Source of the DNA: Oscillospiraceae bacterium
GTDB taxonomy: Bacteria > Bacillota > Clostridia > Oscillospirales > Acutalibacteraceae
Length of the DNA stretch: 16,375 nt
NCBI GenBank assembly: GCA_022508705.1
Contig: JAFLUO010000031.1
Span: forward strand, 1-16,375
Direction: 5' to 3'
In this document: in pieces, positions 1-8,788 of the stretch
How positions within the stretch are numbered: position 1 is the stretch's first letter
Layout: every line of letters starts with the position of its first letter
Made by a program: the position numbers and the translations under genes
Notes under the pieces: model-generated
What the model saw: only the letters and a program-made list of their open reading frames with translations
The model's database searches: none
What the model was told of the DNA's origin: nothing

Positions 1-48
1 CCTACGCCCTTAGCAGGGGCGCCTCGTCACCAACTTGAGTACTTCTGC
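1..48 (-). tRNA. tRNA-Ser(GCU), partial (3' part beyond window)
   Basis: Read on the minus strand, the segment begins with a 7-nt acceptor arm (GCAGAAG), then TA at positions 8-9. A D-arm follows with stem CTC/GAG, then an anticodon stem CGCCC/GGGCG enclosing the loop CTGCTAA. The anticodon is GCT (window 12-14), which reads AGC/AGU serine codons. The window ends where the long variable arm typical of serine tRNAs would begin, so the variable arm, T-arm and 3' acceptor strand are not visible. It lies 35 nt downstream of tRNA-Ser(UGA) on the same strand and is probably co-transcribed with it. Confidence is high because the cloverleaf pairings that can be checked all fit. Confidence 0.88.
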
Positions 49-83
49 AAGTGTAACGTGTTAAAAAGGTTATTTAATAAAAA

Positions 84-172
84 TGGCGGAGAGGAAGGGA
101 TTCGAACCCTTGTGAGTTTGACCTCAAACGGTTTTCAAGACCGCCGCGTTATGACCGCTTCGCTACCTCTCC
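84..172 (-). tRNA. tRNA-Ser(UGA)
   Basis: The minus strand folds as a complete class II tRNA. The acceptor arm is GGAGAGG pairing with CCTCTCC, followed by discriminator G and an encoded CCA (window 84-86). The anticodon loop is CTTGAAA with anticodon TGA (window 135-137) in a five-pair stem. A long variable arm and a T-arm containing GGTTCGAATCC are present. The anticodon reads UCN codons, mainly UCA and UCG. A near-consensus promoter lies immediately upstream, so transcription would begin only about 10 nt before the mature 5' end. The gene is the first of a serine tRNA pair. Confidence 0.96.
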
Positions 173-187
173 GCATTAGGCTTAGCT

Positions 188-216
188 ATAATATCACAAA
201 AAAAATCACTTGTCAA
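188..216 (-). promoter_or_regulatory. Promoter of the serine tRNA pair
   Basis: On the minus strand there is an exact -35 TTGACA (window 211-216), a 17-nt spacer and a -10 TATTAT (188-193). This is a near-perfect sigma-A promoter, and the start site would fall around 180-182, just ahead of tRNA-Ser(UGA). The spacer carries a T-rich run that is one copy of a 14-bp direct repeat (198-211 and 226-239). Confidence 0.85.
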
Positions 217-271
217 GATTTTTCTAAAAAAAATCACTTTTATTATGTACACCTTTTTGTACGTTAATTAC

Positions 272-300
272 TTTACAAAAAATGTATGGAATGATAAAAT
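272..300 (+). promoter_or_regulatory. Promoter of the alpha-galactosidase gene
   Basis: There is a -35 TTTACA (272-277), a 17-nt spacer and a -10 TAAAAT (295-300), which gives a leader of about 40 nt before the ATG at 349. A short inverted repeat (GTACA at 247-251, TGTAC at 258-262) sits just upstream of the -35 and could be a regulator site. No catabolite-repression element was recognised. The promoter is divergent from the tRNA promoter. Confidence 0.6.
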
Positions 301-348
301 TGTATAGATAAAAATCATTGGTATTTACCGAAAGGGGAGCCATACATA

Positions 349-1644
349 ATGGATAAAAACAAATTCGCAAAAACGCCTCCAATGGGCTGGAACAGTTGGG
401 ATTGCTACGGCGCCGCCGTTAATGAAGAACAGTTGTTGGGCAATGCGGAATATATGGCAAAACACCTTAAAGAATTCGGCTGGCAATACATTGTGTGCGA
501 CATTCAATGGTATGAGCCAAAGGCTAAAGATAACGATTACAATAATTTTACCGAGCTTTGCATGGATGAGTATTCAAGACTTATTCCTGCTGAAAACCGT
601 TTCCCGTCATCAAAAAACGGCGCAGGCTTTAAACCGATTGCAGACAAAATTCACGCAATGGGGCTTAAATTCGGTATTCACATAATGCGAGGAATCCCTC
701 GTCAGGCGGTGCACCGCAATACAAAAATTATGAAAGACGGTAAAACCGCCCGCCAAATTGCCCATCATTTTTCCGTCTGCCCTTGGAATACGGATATGTA
801 CGGCATTGACGCACGCCTTGATGGCGCTCAGGAATATTACGATTCAATTTTTGAACTATACGCATCCTGGGGTGTGGATTTTGTAAAGGTTGACGACATT
901 TGCGTAACGGAATTCAGAAAGTGGGACAATCCTTATTCAGCCAGTGCCGAGGTTGAAATGATAAGAAAAGCCATTGATAAAACAGGCAGAGAAATAGTTT
1001 TAAGCCTTTCGCCCGGACCTGCTGAAAAAAGTGTAGCAGAACACCTTTGTGAAAATGCAAATATGTGGCGTCTTACAGGCGATTTTTGGGATAATTGGGA
1101 TCAGCTTCTCGGTATGTTTGACCGCTGTAAACTGTGGGAAGATGTTGTTCGTGAGGGCTGTTGGCCCGACTGTGATATGCTGCCACTCGGCAGAATTTCC
1201 AAAAACGGAACTTGCCACGGGGAAAAGAACAGATATACAAAATTCACTTTAGACGAACAGAAAACCTTGATGACCCTTTGGTGCATTTTCCGCTCTCCCT
1301 TAATGTTCGGCGGAGAAATGCGTGAAAATGACGAATGGACATTGTCGCTTATCACAAATCCTGAGGTTTTATCTGTAAATCAATCTTCCCACGGCGGAAA
1401 AGAGATATTCCGTGACAGCGATTTTATTATCCGCAAGTGCTTTGACGAAGAAAATAATGTGATTTTTGCGGTGTTTAATATAAGTGATTCTAAAAAAGAA
1501 ATATCAGTTGGTTTTGATAAATTCGGGTTTGACACAGGTAAAAATCTTCGCAATCTTTGGAAGGGTGAAGATGTTTGTAAAACCGAGAAAACTATGAATT
1601 TCACAATTGCGCCCCACGGTGCAGAGATGTACAAAATCTATTAA
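349..1644 (+). CDS. Alpha-galactosidase, glycoside hydrolase family 27
   Basis: This 431-residue enzyme is predicted to remove terminal alpha-linked galactose from oligosaccharides such as melibiose and raffinose with retention of configuration. The family signature TPPMGWNSWDCY lies near residues 9-20. The motif DFVKVDD (177-183) places the likely nucleophile at Asp182, and RLTGD (241-245) the likely acid/base at Asp245, by analogy with the KxD and RxxxD motifs of GH27. A (beta/alpha)8 barrel is expected over roughly the first 320 residues, followed by a small beta-sandwich domain. There is no signal peptide or membrane segment, so it should act in the cytoplasm on imported sugars. The ATG at 349 is preceded by AAGGGGAG at 333-339. 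GH27 also includes beta-L-arabinopyranosidases and isomalto-dextranases, so the exact substrate is inferred. addB begins only 13 nt after the stop. Confidence 0.9.
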   Translation: MDKNKFAKTPPMGWNSWDCYGAAVNEEQLLGNAEYMAKHLKEFGWQYIVCDIQWYEPKAKDNDYNNFTELCMDEYSRLIPAENRFPSSKNGAGFKPIADKIHAMGLKFGIHIMRGIPRQAVHRNTKIMKDGKTARQIAHHFSVCPWNTDMYGIDARLDGAQEYYDSIFELYASWGVDFVKVDDICVTEFRKWDNPYSASAEVEMIRKAIDKTGREIVLSLSPGPAEKSVAEHLCENANMWRLTGDFWDNWDQLLGMFDRCKLWEDVVREGCWPDCDMLPLGRISKNGTCHGEKNRYTKFTLDEQKTLMTLWCIFRSPLMFGGEMRENDEWTLSLITNPEVLSVNQSSHGGKEIFRDSDFIIRKCFDEENNVIFAVFNISDSKKEISVGFDKFGFDTGKNLRNLWKGEDVCKTEKTMNFTIAPHGAEMYKIY

Positions 1645-1657
1645 AAAGGAGAGGCTT

Positions 1658-4600
1658 ATGCTTCGTATTATTACAGGCAGAACAGGAAGCGGAAAAACAC
1701 GAAAGGTACGCTCTGTTTTGGCGGATATTGCAAAAAATTCTCCCGATAAAGCAATAATAATTGTTCCCGAGCAGTTTTCATTTGAAACCGAACGGGCAAT
1801 GCTTTCTTTGCTGGGAAACGAAAAAGTTAATAATATCGAAGTTTTAAGCTTTTCAAGACTTGCCGAGAAGCTTTTAAAAAAGCTCGGCAAGCTTCCGCAA
1901 AAATGCGTTGATGATTCCGCCCGTGCAATACTTATGAGCATTGCGGTTGAGTCACTTCAGGACAAAACCGTTTCTTTCAGGAAATATATTAAAAATCCTG
2001 CTCTTATAAACGAGCTTGTCGCTTTCCGCAAAGAGCTTAAAAAGTGCAGAATTTCGCCTGAAAGCTTGGAGTTAGTTTCGGGTAAAATGAGGCGTGAGTC
2101 TTTTTCATTAAAGGTTTCGGAACTTGCAGAGATTTATCACTGTTATGATGCTTTGGTAAGCGACAGTTTCGGTGACGATACCGATTTTCTTGATATTCTT
2201 GCCGAGGCTTTGGAAACCGATGACTTTTTCAAAGGAAAAACAGTTGCCGTTGACGGTTTTTCGGGCTTTTCCGCTCAGGAGTATTCCGTTCTTGAAAAAA
2301 TTATGAAATCCGCAGACGAGCTTTATGTAACATTCTGCTATGACTGTGACACGAGAAACGGCAAATATGATGTTTTCCGTAACGTTCACAATGAAATTAA
2401 AGCGTTAACCGATATTGCAAACAGAGCAGGGGTAAAAATCGCATCAAGAGAAAATCTTTTGCCGAAAGAGGAGTACAAAGCGAATGCACTTAATTTCCTT
2501 GAAAAAAATATATTCGGAAATAAGGGCGAAATTTTTGACGGAAATGCTTCGTCTGTGTCTTTAATTCCCTGCAAAAATAAAAAGGATGAATGTGATGCAG
2601 TCGCCGCTGAAATACGTAGACTTGTTCGCACGGAAAATTACCGTTACCGTGACATAGCGGTCATTGAAAGAACTGAAAATTCATATAAAAACGATCTTGC
2701 AAATTCCTTTAGAAAATACGGAATAAAGTGCTTTTTTGATTCACGCCAACCAGTGCTCACACAGCCGCTTATTGTGTTTATCCGCACACTTTTTGACATA
2801 ATAGTCAACGGATTTTCCGCCGACAGCGTTTTTACGCTTCTCAAAACAAATCTTTACGGATTTACTACGGAAGAAATATGTACAGTTGAAGATTATGTTC
2901 TTATGTGGAACATAAAAAGTTCAGCATGGAAAAACGAGTGGACAGACAATCCCAAAGGCTTCGGCGCAGAGCTTGACGAGGTTTCTCAGGAAGAGCTTTC
3001 TGAGCTTAACAGCCTTCGCAAAAGAATAGTTGCACCTATTTTAAACCTTAAAAACAAAATAACCGATACCGACGGCTTAACAATTTCAAAAGAAGTATTT
3101 ACTTTCCTAAGAAATGCAGGGGTAGACAAAAATTTAAAACTAATTGCCGATGCTCTTAAAAACAGCGGTGACAGCGAGCTTTCAATAGAGCAAAGCAGTA
3201 TTTGGAAAATGACTGCGGATATTTTTGATACCCTCAATTTTGCAGTAGGGGAAAAGACCGTATCCGTTTCGCGTTTTGCAGAGCTTTTCGATGTTTTGGT
3301 AAGCGCAAAGGATATTGGCGTTATCCCCAACGGAATTGATGAAGTTATCATCGGCAGTGCGGACAGAATCCGTGTGTCTGCGCCCAAAGCAGTGTTTATT
3401 GTTGGTGCAAACAGCGGCAGCTTCCCGGGCGTTGGCTCAGGCGGTGTTCTTCTGTCCGATAAAGAAAGAACAGAGCTAATCGAGAACAACGTAGAACTTA
3501 TCAGCAATATTGAATATAACTCTGTCAGCGAACTTTTTATCGCTTACCGTGCCGTGTCCCTTTCAACGGATAAACTTTATGTGTCTTATTCGTCATTCGG
3601 AGCGGACGGAGAGTCTCTTTTTCCGTCTGAAATCGTTTCGGAGATAAAAACTTTATTTCCCAATTGTCAAGTAATTGAAAACGATTTAATGAGCCGTATT
3701 GAAAGTGAAAAATCCGCTTTTTCCGTGCTTGCAGGGGAAAGTGTTAACGGCTCTGTTCTTGCATCTTCGCTTTATGAGTATTTTAAAGAGAACAGCGAGA
3801 ACAGCAGAATACAAATGATTGAAAAAATACGCAAAAATACATATGAGCTTAAAAACAGAGATATTGCGGAAAAGCTTTTCGGTAAAAATATGTTCCTTAC
3901 AGCATCCCGAACGGATAAATATTATTCCTGCCCCTTCCAGTATTTCTGCCAGTACGGACTAAAAGCCAAGCCTAAAAAATCAGCGGAGGTTGACCCGGCT
4001 CAAGCGGGAACGCTTATACACTTCGTGCTTGAAACTATTCTTCGTGAATACCCTAAAGAAAAATTTATTGCTCTTTCAAACGAGGAAGCAAAAAATATAA
4101 CATACAGCATAATCGACTCTTACATTGAAGAGCAAATGAGCGGAAGCAAAAATAAATCCGCATCCTTTAACAGAACACTTGAACTGATAAAGTACAGGAC
4201 ATATAAAGTTGTTCTCCGTTTAATCGACGAGTTTAAAAACTGCGATTTTACGCCAGTCAGCTTTGAGTTGAACATTAACATAGACGGCGATATTCCCGCC
4301 TATAAGCTCTCATTGGACGGAGATCACGACATTACCGTTGTGGGCAAGGTTGACCGTGTGGATTCATGGCAGGACGGAGAAAACAATTACATAAGGGTAA
4401 TCGATTACAAAACGGGCGGTAAGGAATTCAAACTTTCCGAGGTTTTGCAGGGCATAAATATGCAAATGCTCATTTATCTCTTTGCCATTTGGCAAAACGG
4501 AGAAGAAAAATTCGGAAATGTTGTTCCTGCAGGCGTGCTTTATTTTCCTGCCAAACACAATAGATTAACGCCCTCAAAGGCAGAGCGTTATATTACTTCC

Positions 4601-4981
4601 GATACCTTGCGCAAAGAGGAGAATAAAGAATACAAACTTAACGGAATGGTACTTAACAACATAGGTGTTATAACCGCAATGGATCGGGATGCAGGCGGAG
4701 TACTTATTCCGTCATCCATTGACAAATCAGGCAACGCTAAGGGCAATATTATTTCTCTTAAATCTCTTTACAGGCTAAAAGACTATATTGACGGCGAAAT
4801 TAAAGATATGGCAAACAGTCTTTACAACGGTGAAATTGACGCAATCCCTACGGAAAAAGCGTGCGAATACTGCGACTATAAAACAGTTTGCAAGAGGGAA
4901 GCTGACGGAAAACTGCGTGAGCTTGAGGAATACAGCTTTAACGATGCTATTGCGGCTTTAGGGGGTGAAGACGGTGAGTGA
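1658..4981 (+). CDS. addB: ATP-dependent helicase/nuclease subunit B (AddB)
   Basis: AddB is the second subunit of the AddAB double-strand-break resection enzyme, which unwinds and degrades DNA ends until a Chi site and then supplies the 3' strand for RecA. The 1107-residue product is close to the usual length. It opens with a Walker A motif, GRTGSGKT (7-14). The C-terminal RecB-family nuclease shows His788, Asp899, and Asp916/Lys918 in VIDYKTGG. The iron-sulfur cysteines are Cys758, Cys1069, Cys1072 and Cys1078, matching the widely spaced four-cysteine arrangement known for AddB. I chose the ATG at 1658 because AAAGGAGAGG lies 3-12 nt upstream and the Walker A then falls at the expected N-terminal position. 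An in-frame start at 1607 would overlap the preceding gene. The last 8 nt overlap the start of addA, which suggests translational coupling. Confidence 0.95.
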   Translation: MLRIITGRTGSGKTRKVRSVLADIAKNSPDKAIIIVPEQFSFETERAMLSLLGNEKVNNIEVLSFSRLAEKLLKKLGKLPQKCVDDSARAILMSIAVESLQDKTVSFRKYIKNPALINELVAFRKELKKCRISPESLELVSGKMRRESFSLKVSELAEIYHCYDALVSDSFGDDTDFLDILAEALETDDFFKGKTVAVDGFSGFSAQEYSVLEKIMKSADELYVTFCYDCDTRNGKYDVFRNVHNEIKALTDIANRAGVKIASRENLLPKEEYKANALNFLEKNIFGNKGEIFDGNASSVSLIPCKNKKDECDAVAAEIRRLVRTENYRYRDIAVIERTENSYKNDLANSFRKYGIKCFFDSRQPVLTQPLIVFIRTLFDIIVNGFSADSVFTLLKTNLYGFTTEEICTVEDYVLMWNIKSSAWKNEWTDNPKGFGAELDEVSQEELSELNSLRKRIVAPILNLKNKITDTDGLTISKEVFTFLRNAGVDKNLKLIADALKNSGDSELSIEQSSIWKMTADIFDTLNFAVGEKTVSVSRFAELFDVLVSAKDIGVIPNGIDEVIIGSADRIRVSAPKAVFIVGANSGSFPGVGSGGVLLSDKERTELIENNVELISNIEYNSVSELFIAYRAVSLSTDKLYVSYSSFGADGESLFPSEIVSEIKTLFPNCQVIENDLMSRIESEKSAFSVLAGESVNGSVLASSLYEYFKENSENSRIQMIEKIRKNTYELKNRDIAEKLFGKNMFLTASRTDKYYSCPFQYFCQYGLKAKPKKSAEVDPAQAGTLIHFVLETILREYPKEKFIALSNEEAKNITYSIIDSYIEEQMSGSKNKSASFNRTLELIKYRTYKVVLRLIDEFKNCDFTPVSFELNINIDGDIPAYKLSLDGDHDITVVGKVDRVDSWQDGENNYIRVIDYKTGGKEFKLSEVLQGINMQMLIYLFAIWQNGEEKFGNVVPAGVLYFPAKHNRLTPSKAERYITSDTLRKEENKEYKLNGMVLNNIGVITAMDRDAGGVLIPSSIDKSGNAKGNIISLKSLYRLKDYIDGEIKDMANSLYNGEIDAIPTEKACEYCDYKTVCKREADGKLRELEEYSFNDAIAALGGEDGE

Positions 4982-7900
4982 TGTAAAAAAATGGACTCCT
5001 GCACAAGAGCAGGCGATAAACTCTTTAGACGGAACAATTCTCGTCTCAGCGGCGGCAGGCTCGGGAAAAACCTCCGTTCTTGTTGAGCGGATAATTCAAC
5101 GCATAACAAACTCTGTCTCTCCGTCATCGGTTGACCGCCTTTTGGTAGTTACCTTTACAAAAGCCGCTGCAGCAGAGATGAAAAACAGACTTTCCGACGA
5201 ATTGTCAAAACTTATTGTAAAAGACCCCAAAAACATTTTTCTGAAACGGCAAAAGCTTTATCTTCATGAGGCGCAAATCTGCACAATGGACAGCTTTTGC
5301 GCAAAGCTCGTTAAAGATAATTTTGAATTGCTTTCGATTTCGCCCGATTTTACAATGCTGGGTGACAGTGAGAATAAAATTATTTTAAGTGAAACGGCAG
5401 ACGAAATACTAAGCGAAATGTACGAAAACGGAACTGAAAGCGATACCCGTTTGCTTGACCTTTTCACCAATCAAAAAAATGACGATACGCTCAAATCCCT
5501 TTTAATAAAAATATATGATCTTGCAATGGCGGACTGTGCGCCTCAGGCATGGATTGACTCTGCTTTCTTACCGTATGAGGAGAATTTACCTCTTGAGGAG
5601 AGCGCCTGCGGTAAATATGTACTTTCAGTGCTTCGTGAGCAAATTCTGTTTGTGCTTGAAAAAATAGACAAATTGTATTTGGATTCAATGGGAAGCGGAA
5701 AGCTTGAAGAGGCAATAAATGCAGATTTACCCGTACCCGAATCCGCTTTAAAAAGCGCTTTGGAAAAAATTGACAGTAACGGTGATTGGGACGACATAAG
5801 AAACACTGTTGCAGGTATATCATTTGATAACTTTGCAAATTTTTCTAAGGAAGAAAAGGACGATTTATTCTTTGAAATCAAAGCACGCCGTGATTTAATA
5901 AAAGGGGATATTGACGTACTTAAAAATATCCTTGTTTGCACGGCAGAGGATTATTACAGCGATATCGAGTATCTCCGCCCCATAATGCACGCTTTGAAAA
6001 TCAGAGTAAAGCAGTTTGTGGAGCGAGTAGCAGATGTAAAAGCCGAACGCAACACCTATTATTTCTCGGATATTCTTCATTTCGCTTTAGATTTACTTTA
6101 TGAAACTGATGATTCAGGCGAAAAAGTTAAATCAAAGCTGGCAAAAGAGCTTTCGGGCGAGTTTGATGAAATTTTAATTGACGAATTTCAGGATACAAAC
6201 GATGCTCAGGTAAGCCTTTTCAATGCAGTTTCAAAGGACGGCAACAATCAGTTTATAGTAGGCGATGTTAAGCAGAGCATTTACGCCTTCCGTCAGGCGT
6301 GCCCTGAAATATTTGTATCCATTTTGGATAAAACTCCGCTTTTTGAGGGCGAAAACTATCCTGCAAAGATTTATCTTGACAGCAATTTCAGAAGCCGTAA
6401 GGGTGTTGTAGATGCAGTAAACTTTTTCTTTGACTTTTTAATGATTCCAAAGCTCGGCGGATTGAATTATAGAGAAACAGAACGCCTTTCATTTTCCGCA
6501 AAAGGTTTTGATGAAAACGCTTCGGCGGATACAGAGGTTCATATTGTTGAGGCAGACGATTACCGTAAAAGCAATTTTGTGAAAGAGTCGCAATATATCG
6601 GCGCTCTTATTCAAAAAATGATAAACGAAAAAAGACTTATTGGCAAATGCGATGAAAAGCGCCTCGTTCAGTACAGTGACATTTGCATTCTTTTGCGTGC
6701 TGTGAAAGATAAAGCAAATGTAATGGCAGGGGAGCTTGTAAAATTGGGCATACCCGTCCATTACAAAAAAGAAGGCGGATTTTTTGACAATGCGGAGATT
6801 ATGACCGTAGCTTCAATGCTTCGTGTAATCGACAATCCGTTGTCAGACATTCCGCTTTTGTCGGTTTTGCTTTCACCTATGACATCTTTTACGGAAGATG
6901 ATGTTGCAGAACTCAAAACAAAATATCCTAAACTGTCCATTTATTCCGCTTTGAAAGCAGACATAGAAAATGAAAAAGCAAAACAGTTTCTTGAAATGCT
7001 TGATTATTTCAGAACACTTTCCGTTACTCTATGCGTTTCCGATTTAATTCGCAGAATTTATGAAATAACTGCTTTTGATTGCGTTGTTTCTGCCATGGAT
7101 TCGGGCGAGAGAAGAGTTTTAAATCTTCAAAAATTAGTGTCTTATGCCGAAAGCTATAATGCAGGCGGTAATTTCGGGCTTTCAGGCTTTATAAGATATA
7201 TAGACAAGCTACAGAAAAACGGTTTTGACCTTGAAGGAGCGGAAACCGTTTCCGAAAATGACAATGCGGTAAGAATAATGACATACCACAAAAGCAAGGG
7301 GCTTGAATTTCCCGTTGTCATTATTGCTAATATGTCCTCAAGATTTCGTGAAGAATCGCAGGAAAAACTTCCCGTTAATAAAACGCTGGGGGCAGGAGCG
7401 CTACGTTTTGTTCCCGATGAAAACAGAGAGATAAAAACTCAGGTTTTCTCTGCCGTGAAACTAAAGAATGAGGATGAAAACACCGCCGAAAATTTAAGAT
7501 TGCTTTACGTTGCAATGACAAGAGCAAAGGAAAAACTTATACTCGTTGGCAGTGTTTACAAACCGCAGGATAAAATACAAAAACTGTTTTACGAAAATAA
7601 CGTCAGCGAAGAAAATCTGCATATCGCTATTAAAAACATCAACAGCTTTTTCGATTGGGTACTGTTTTCTTTAGTAAGGCACCCGTCGTTCTCTGAATTT
7701 CCTTTTGTGAAAAATCTATTAGGACGAACGGAAGCCTGTACCGAAAGCAAAATTGATATTCATTTTTGCGAAGCCTTTGAAAACACAGACCAAAGTGAAG
7801 AAATGAAAGAGGAATATTTTTCCGACAGTAAAATCACCGAACAAATTAAGGAAAAAATATCTTTTGCTTATCCTTACGACTCTCTTGCTGGAATTGAAGT

Positions 7901-8516
7901 AAAATACACCGCATCTTCAATGGATAGGGAACAGAGCAATGAATATTTTGCCAGTGAAAATCCTGCATTTTTAAGCGAAGGGAAAATAACTCCTGCCAAA
8001 AAAGGTACGCTTATTCATAAATTTATGGAAGTTTGCGATATGAAAAATGCGTCTGAAAATCTTGACGGTGAAATTGAACGGCTCGTTTCAAATAATACTT
8101 TTTCTGCCGATGAAGCAAAGGCTATAGAGAAAGGCAAAATCAAAAAATTCTTCCAAAGCGATATGTTTAGTCGCATAACCGATGCTGACGAATTTTGGCG
8201 TGAAAGGGAATTTACAATGTCTGTGCCGTTAACGGCAATTCACAAAGGTATTGAGCTTGCAGACGGTGAGGCGGCAGTCGTTCAGGGCGTGGTTGACGGT
8301 CTTTTAGTAAACGGTAATGCTGGTGAAATAATTGACTATAAAACCGACAGAGTAAAATCAGCCGAGGAGTTAGTTGAGCGCTATAAAACGCAAATGGCTG
8401 TCTACAAACGTGCCGCTCATGAGTGTTTCGGTGTAGAAAATGTTAAGGTAACGTTATATTCTTTTGAACTTTCACAAGAAATTTCTGTAAATTTTGAAAA
8501 AACACTTGATTTTTAA
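4974..8516 (+). CDS. addA: ATP-dependent helicase/nuclease subunit A (AddA)
   Basis: AddA is the UvrD/Rep-type 3'-5' helicase and nuclease subunit of the AddAB complex. The product is 1180 residues. It shows the Q-motif region WTPAQ, Walker A SAAAGSGKT (25-33), motif II DEFQDTN (403-409), motif III GDVKQSIYAFR (from about 430) and motif VI YVAMTRAK (from 845). The C-terminal nuclease has His1015, Asp1108, and Asp1121/Lys1123 within IIDYKTD, a complete catalytic set. I chose GTG 4974 because AGGGGGTG (4960-4967) is well spaced before it. GTG 4965 is also in frame but has no such site. The start lies inside the last codons of addB, so the two subunits should be made in linked amounts. No intrinsic terminator follows; rpmE begins 59 nt later. 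Confidence 0.95.
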   Translation: MSDVKKWTPAQEQAINSLDGTILVSAAAGSGKTSVLVERIIQRITNSVSPSSVDRLLVVTFTKAAAAEMKNRLSDELSKLIVKDPKNIFLKRQKLYLHEAQICTMDSFCAKLVKDNFELLSISPDFTMLGDSENKIILSETADEILSEMYENGTESDTRLLDLFTNQKNDDTLKSLLIKIYDLAMADCAPQAWIDSAFLPYEENLPLEESACGKYVLSVLREQILFVLEKIDKLYLDSMGSGKLEEAINADLPVPESALKSALEKIDSNGDWDDIRNTVAGISFDNFANFSKEEKDDLFFEIKARRDLIKGDIDVLKNILVCTAEDYYSDIEYLRPIMHALKIRVKQFVERVADVKAERNTYYFSDILHFALDLLYETDDSGEKVKSKLAKELSGEFDEILIDEFQDTNDAQVSLFNAVSKDGNNQFIVGDVKQSIYAFRQACPEIFVSILDKTPLFEGENYPAKIYLDSNFRSRKGVVDAVNFFFDFLMIPKLGGLNYRETERLSFSAKGFDENASADTEVHIVEADDYRKSNFVKESQYIGALIQKMINEKRLIGKCDEKRLVQYSDICILLRAVKDKANVMAGELVKLGIPVHYKKEGGFFDNAEIMTVASMLRVIDNPLSDIPLLSVLLSPMTSFTEDDVAELKTKYPKLSIYSALKADIENEKAKQFLEMLDYFRTLSVTLCVSDLIRRIYEITAFDCVVSAMDSGERRVLNLQKLVSYAESYNAGGNFGLSGFIRYIDKLQKNGFDLEGAETVSENDNAVRIMTYHKSKGLEFPVVIIANMSSRFREESQEKLPVNKTLGAGALRFVPDENREIKTQVFSAVKLKNEDENTAENLRLLYVAMTRAKEKLILVGSVYKPQDKIQKLFYENNVSEENLHIAIKNINSFFDWVLFSLVRHPSFSEFPFVKNLLGRTEACTESKIDIHFCEAFENTDQSEEMKEEYFSDSKITEQIKEKISFAYPYDSLAGIEVKYTASSMDREQSNEYFASENPAFLSEGKITPAKKGTLIHKFMEVCDMKNASENLDGEIERLVSNNTFSADEAKAIEKGKIKKFFQSDMFSRITDADEFWREREFTMSVPLTAIHKGIELADGEAAVVQGVVDGLLVNGNAGEIIDYKTDRVKSAEELVERYKTQMAVYKRAAHECFGVENVKVTLYSFELSQEISVNFEKTLDF

Positions 8517-8534
8517 ATATTCTTATGATAAACT
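8506..8534 (+). promoter_or_regulatory. Possible weak promoter before rpmE
   Basis: TTGATT (8506-8511) and TAAACT (8529-8534) are separated by 17 nt, and an overlapping TATGAT sits at 8524-8529. The match is weak and starts inside the end of addA. Ribosomal protein genes of this type usually have their own promoter, which is the main reason to report it. Confidence 0.3.
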
Positions 8535-8575
8535 TATTAGGCTTAATAAATGATAACTGAAAGAGGTGACAATTC

Positions 8576-8782
8576 GTGAAAGAAGGAATTCATCCTAATT
8601 ATGAAACCACTACCGTAAAGTGTGCTTGCGGTGCTACATTTGAAACTCGTTCAACCAAGTCAGGACTTAAAGTTGATATTTGCTCAAATTGCCACCCGTT
8701 CTTTACAGGTAAGCAGAAGCTTGTTGACACAGGCGGACGTGTTGATCGTTTCAACAGACGTTACAATCTTGAGTCTAAATAA
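8576..8782 (+). CDS. rpmE: 50S ribosomal protein L31 (bL31), zinc-binding type
   Basis: This 68-residue protein is a component of the large ribosomal subunit that helps bridge the two subunits near the central protuberance. The opening MKEGIHPNYE, the GLKVDICSNCHPFFTG core and the ending GRVDRFNRRYN are characteristic. Cysteines at positions 16, 18, 36 and 39 form the zinc site of the C+ form, so this is the zinc-replete paralogue and not the zinc-independent backup. The start is GTG 8576 with AGAGGTGAC at 8562-8570. An overlapping reading frame covering 8622-8879 is a shadow. A strong terminator follows directly, so this is probably a single-gene unit or the end of the preceding transcript. 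Confidence 0.97.
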   Translation: MKEGIHPNYETTTVKCACGATFETRSTKSGLKVDICSNCHPFFTGKQKLVDTGGRVDRFNRRYNLESK

Positions 8783-8788
8783 AAGCTT

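Noticed and set aside
58..267. 69-codon open frame on the plus strand
   Set aside because: It runs antisense across the complete tRNA-Ser(UGA) gene and its promoter and has no ribosome-binding site.
1607..1657. Longer N-terminus for AddB
   Set aside because: It would overlap the end of the alpha-galactosidase gene and lacks a ribosome-binding site; the ATG at 1658 has a strong one and puts Walker A in the usual place.
4965..4973. GTG 4965 as the addA start
   Set aside because: No suitable ribosome-binding site lies before it, whereas GTG 4974 has AGGGGGTG at good spacing.
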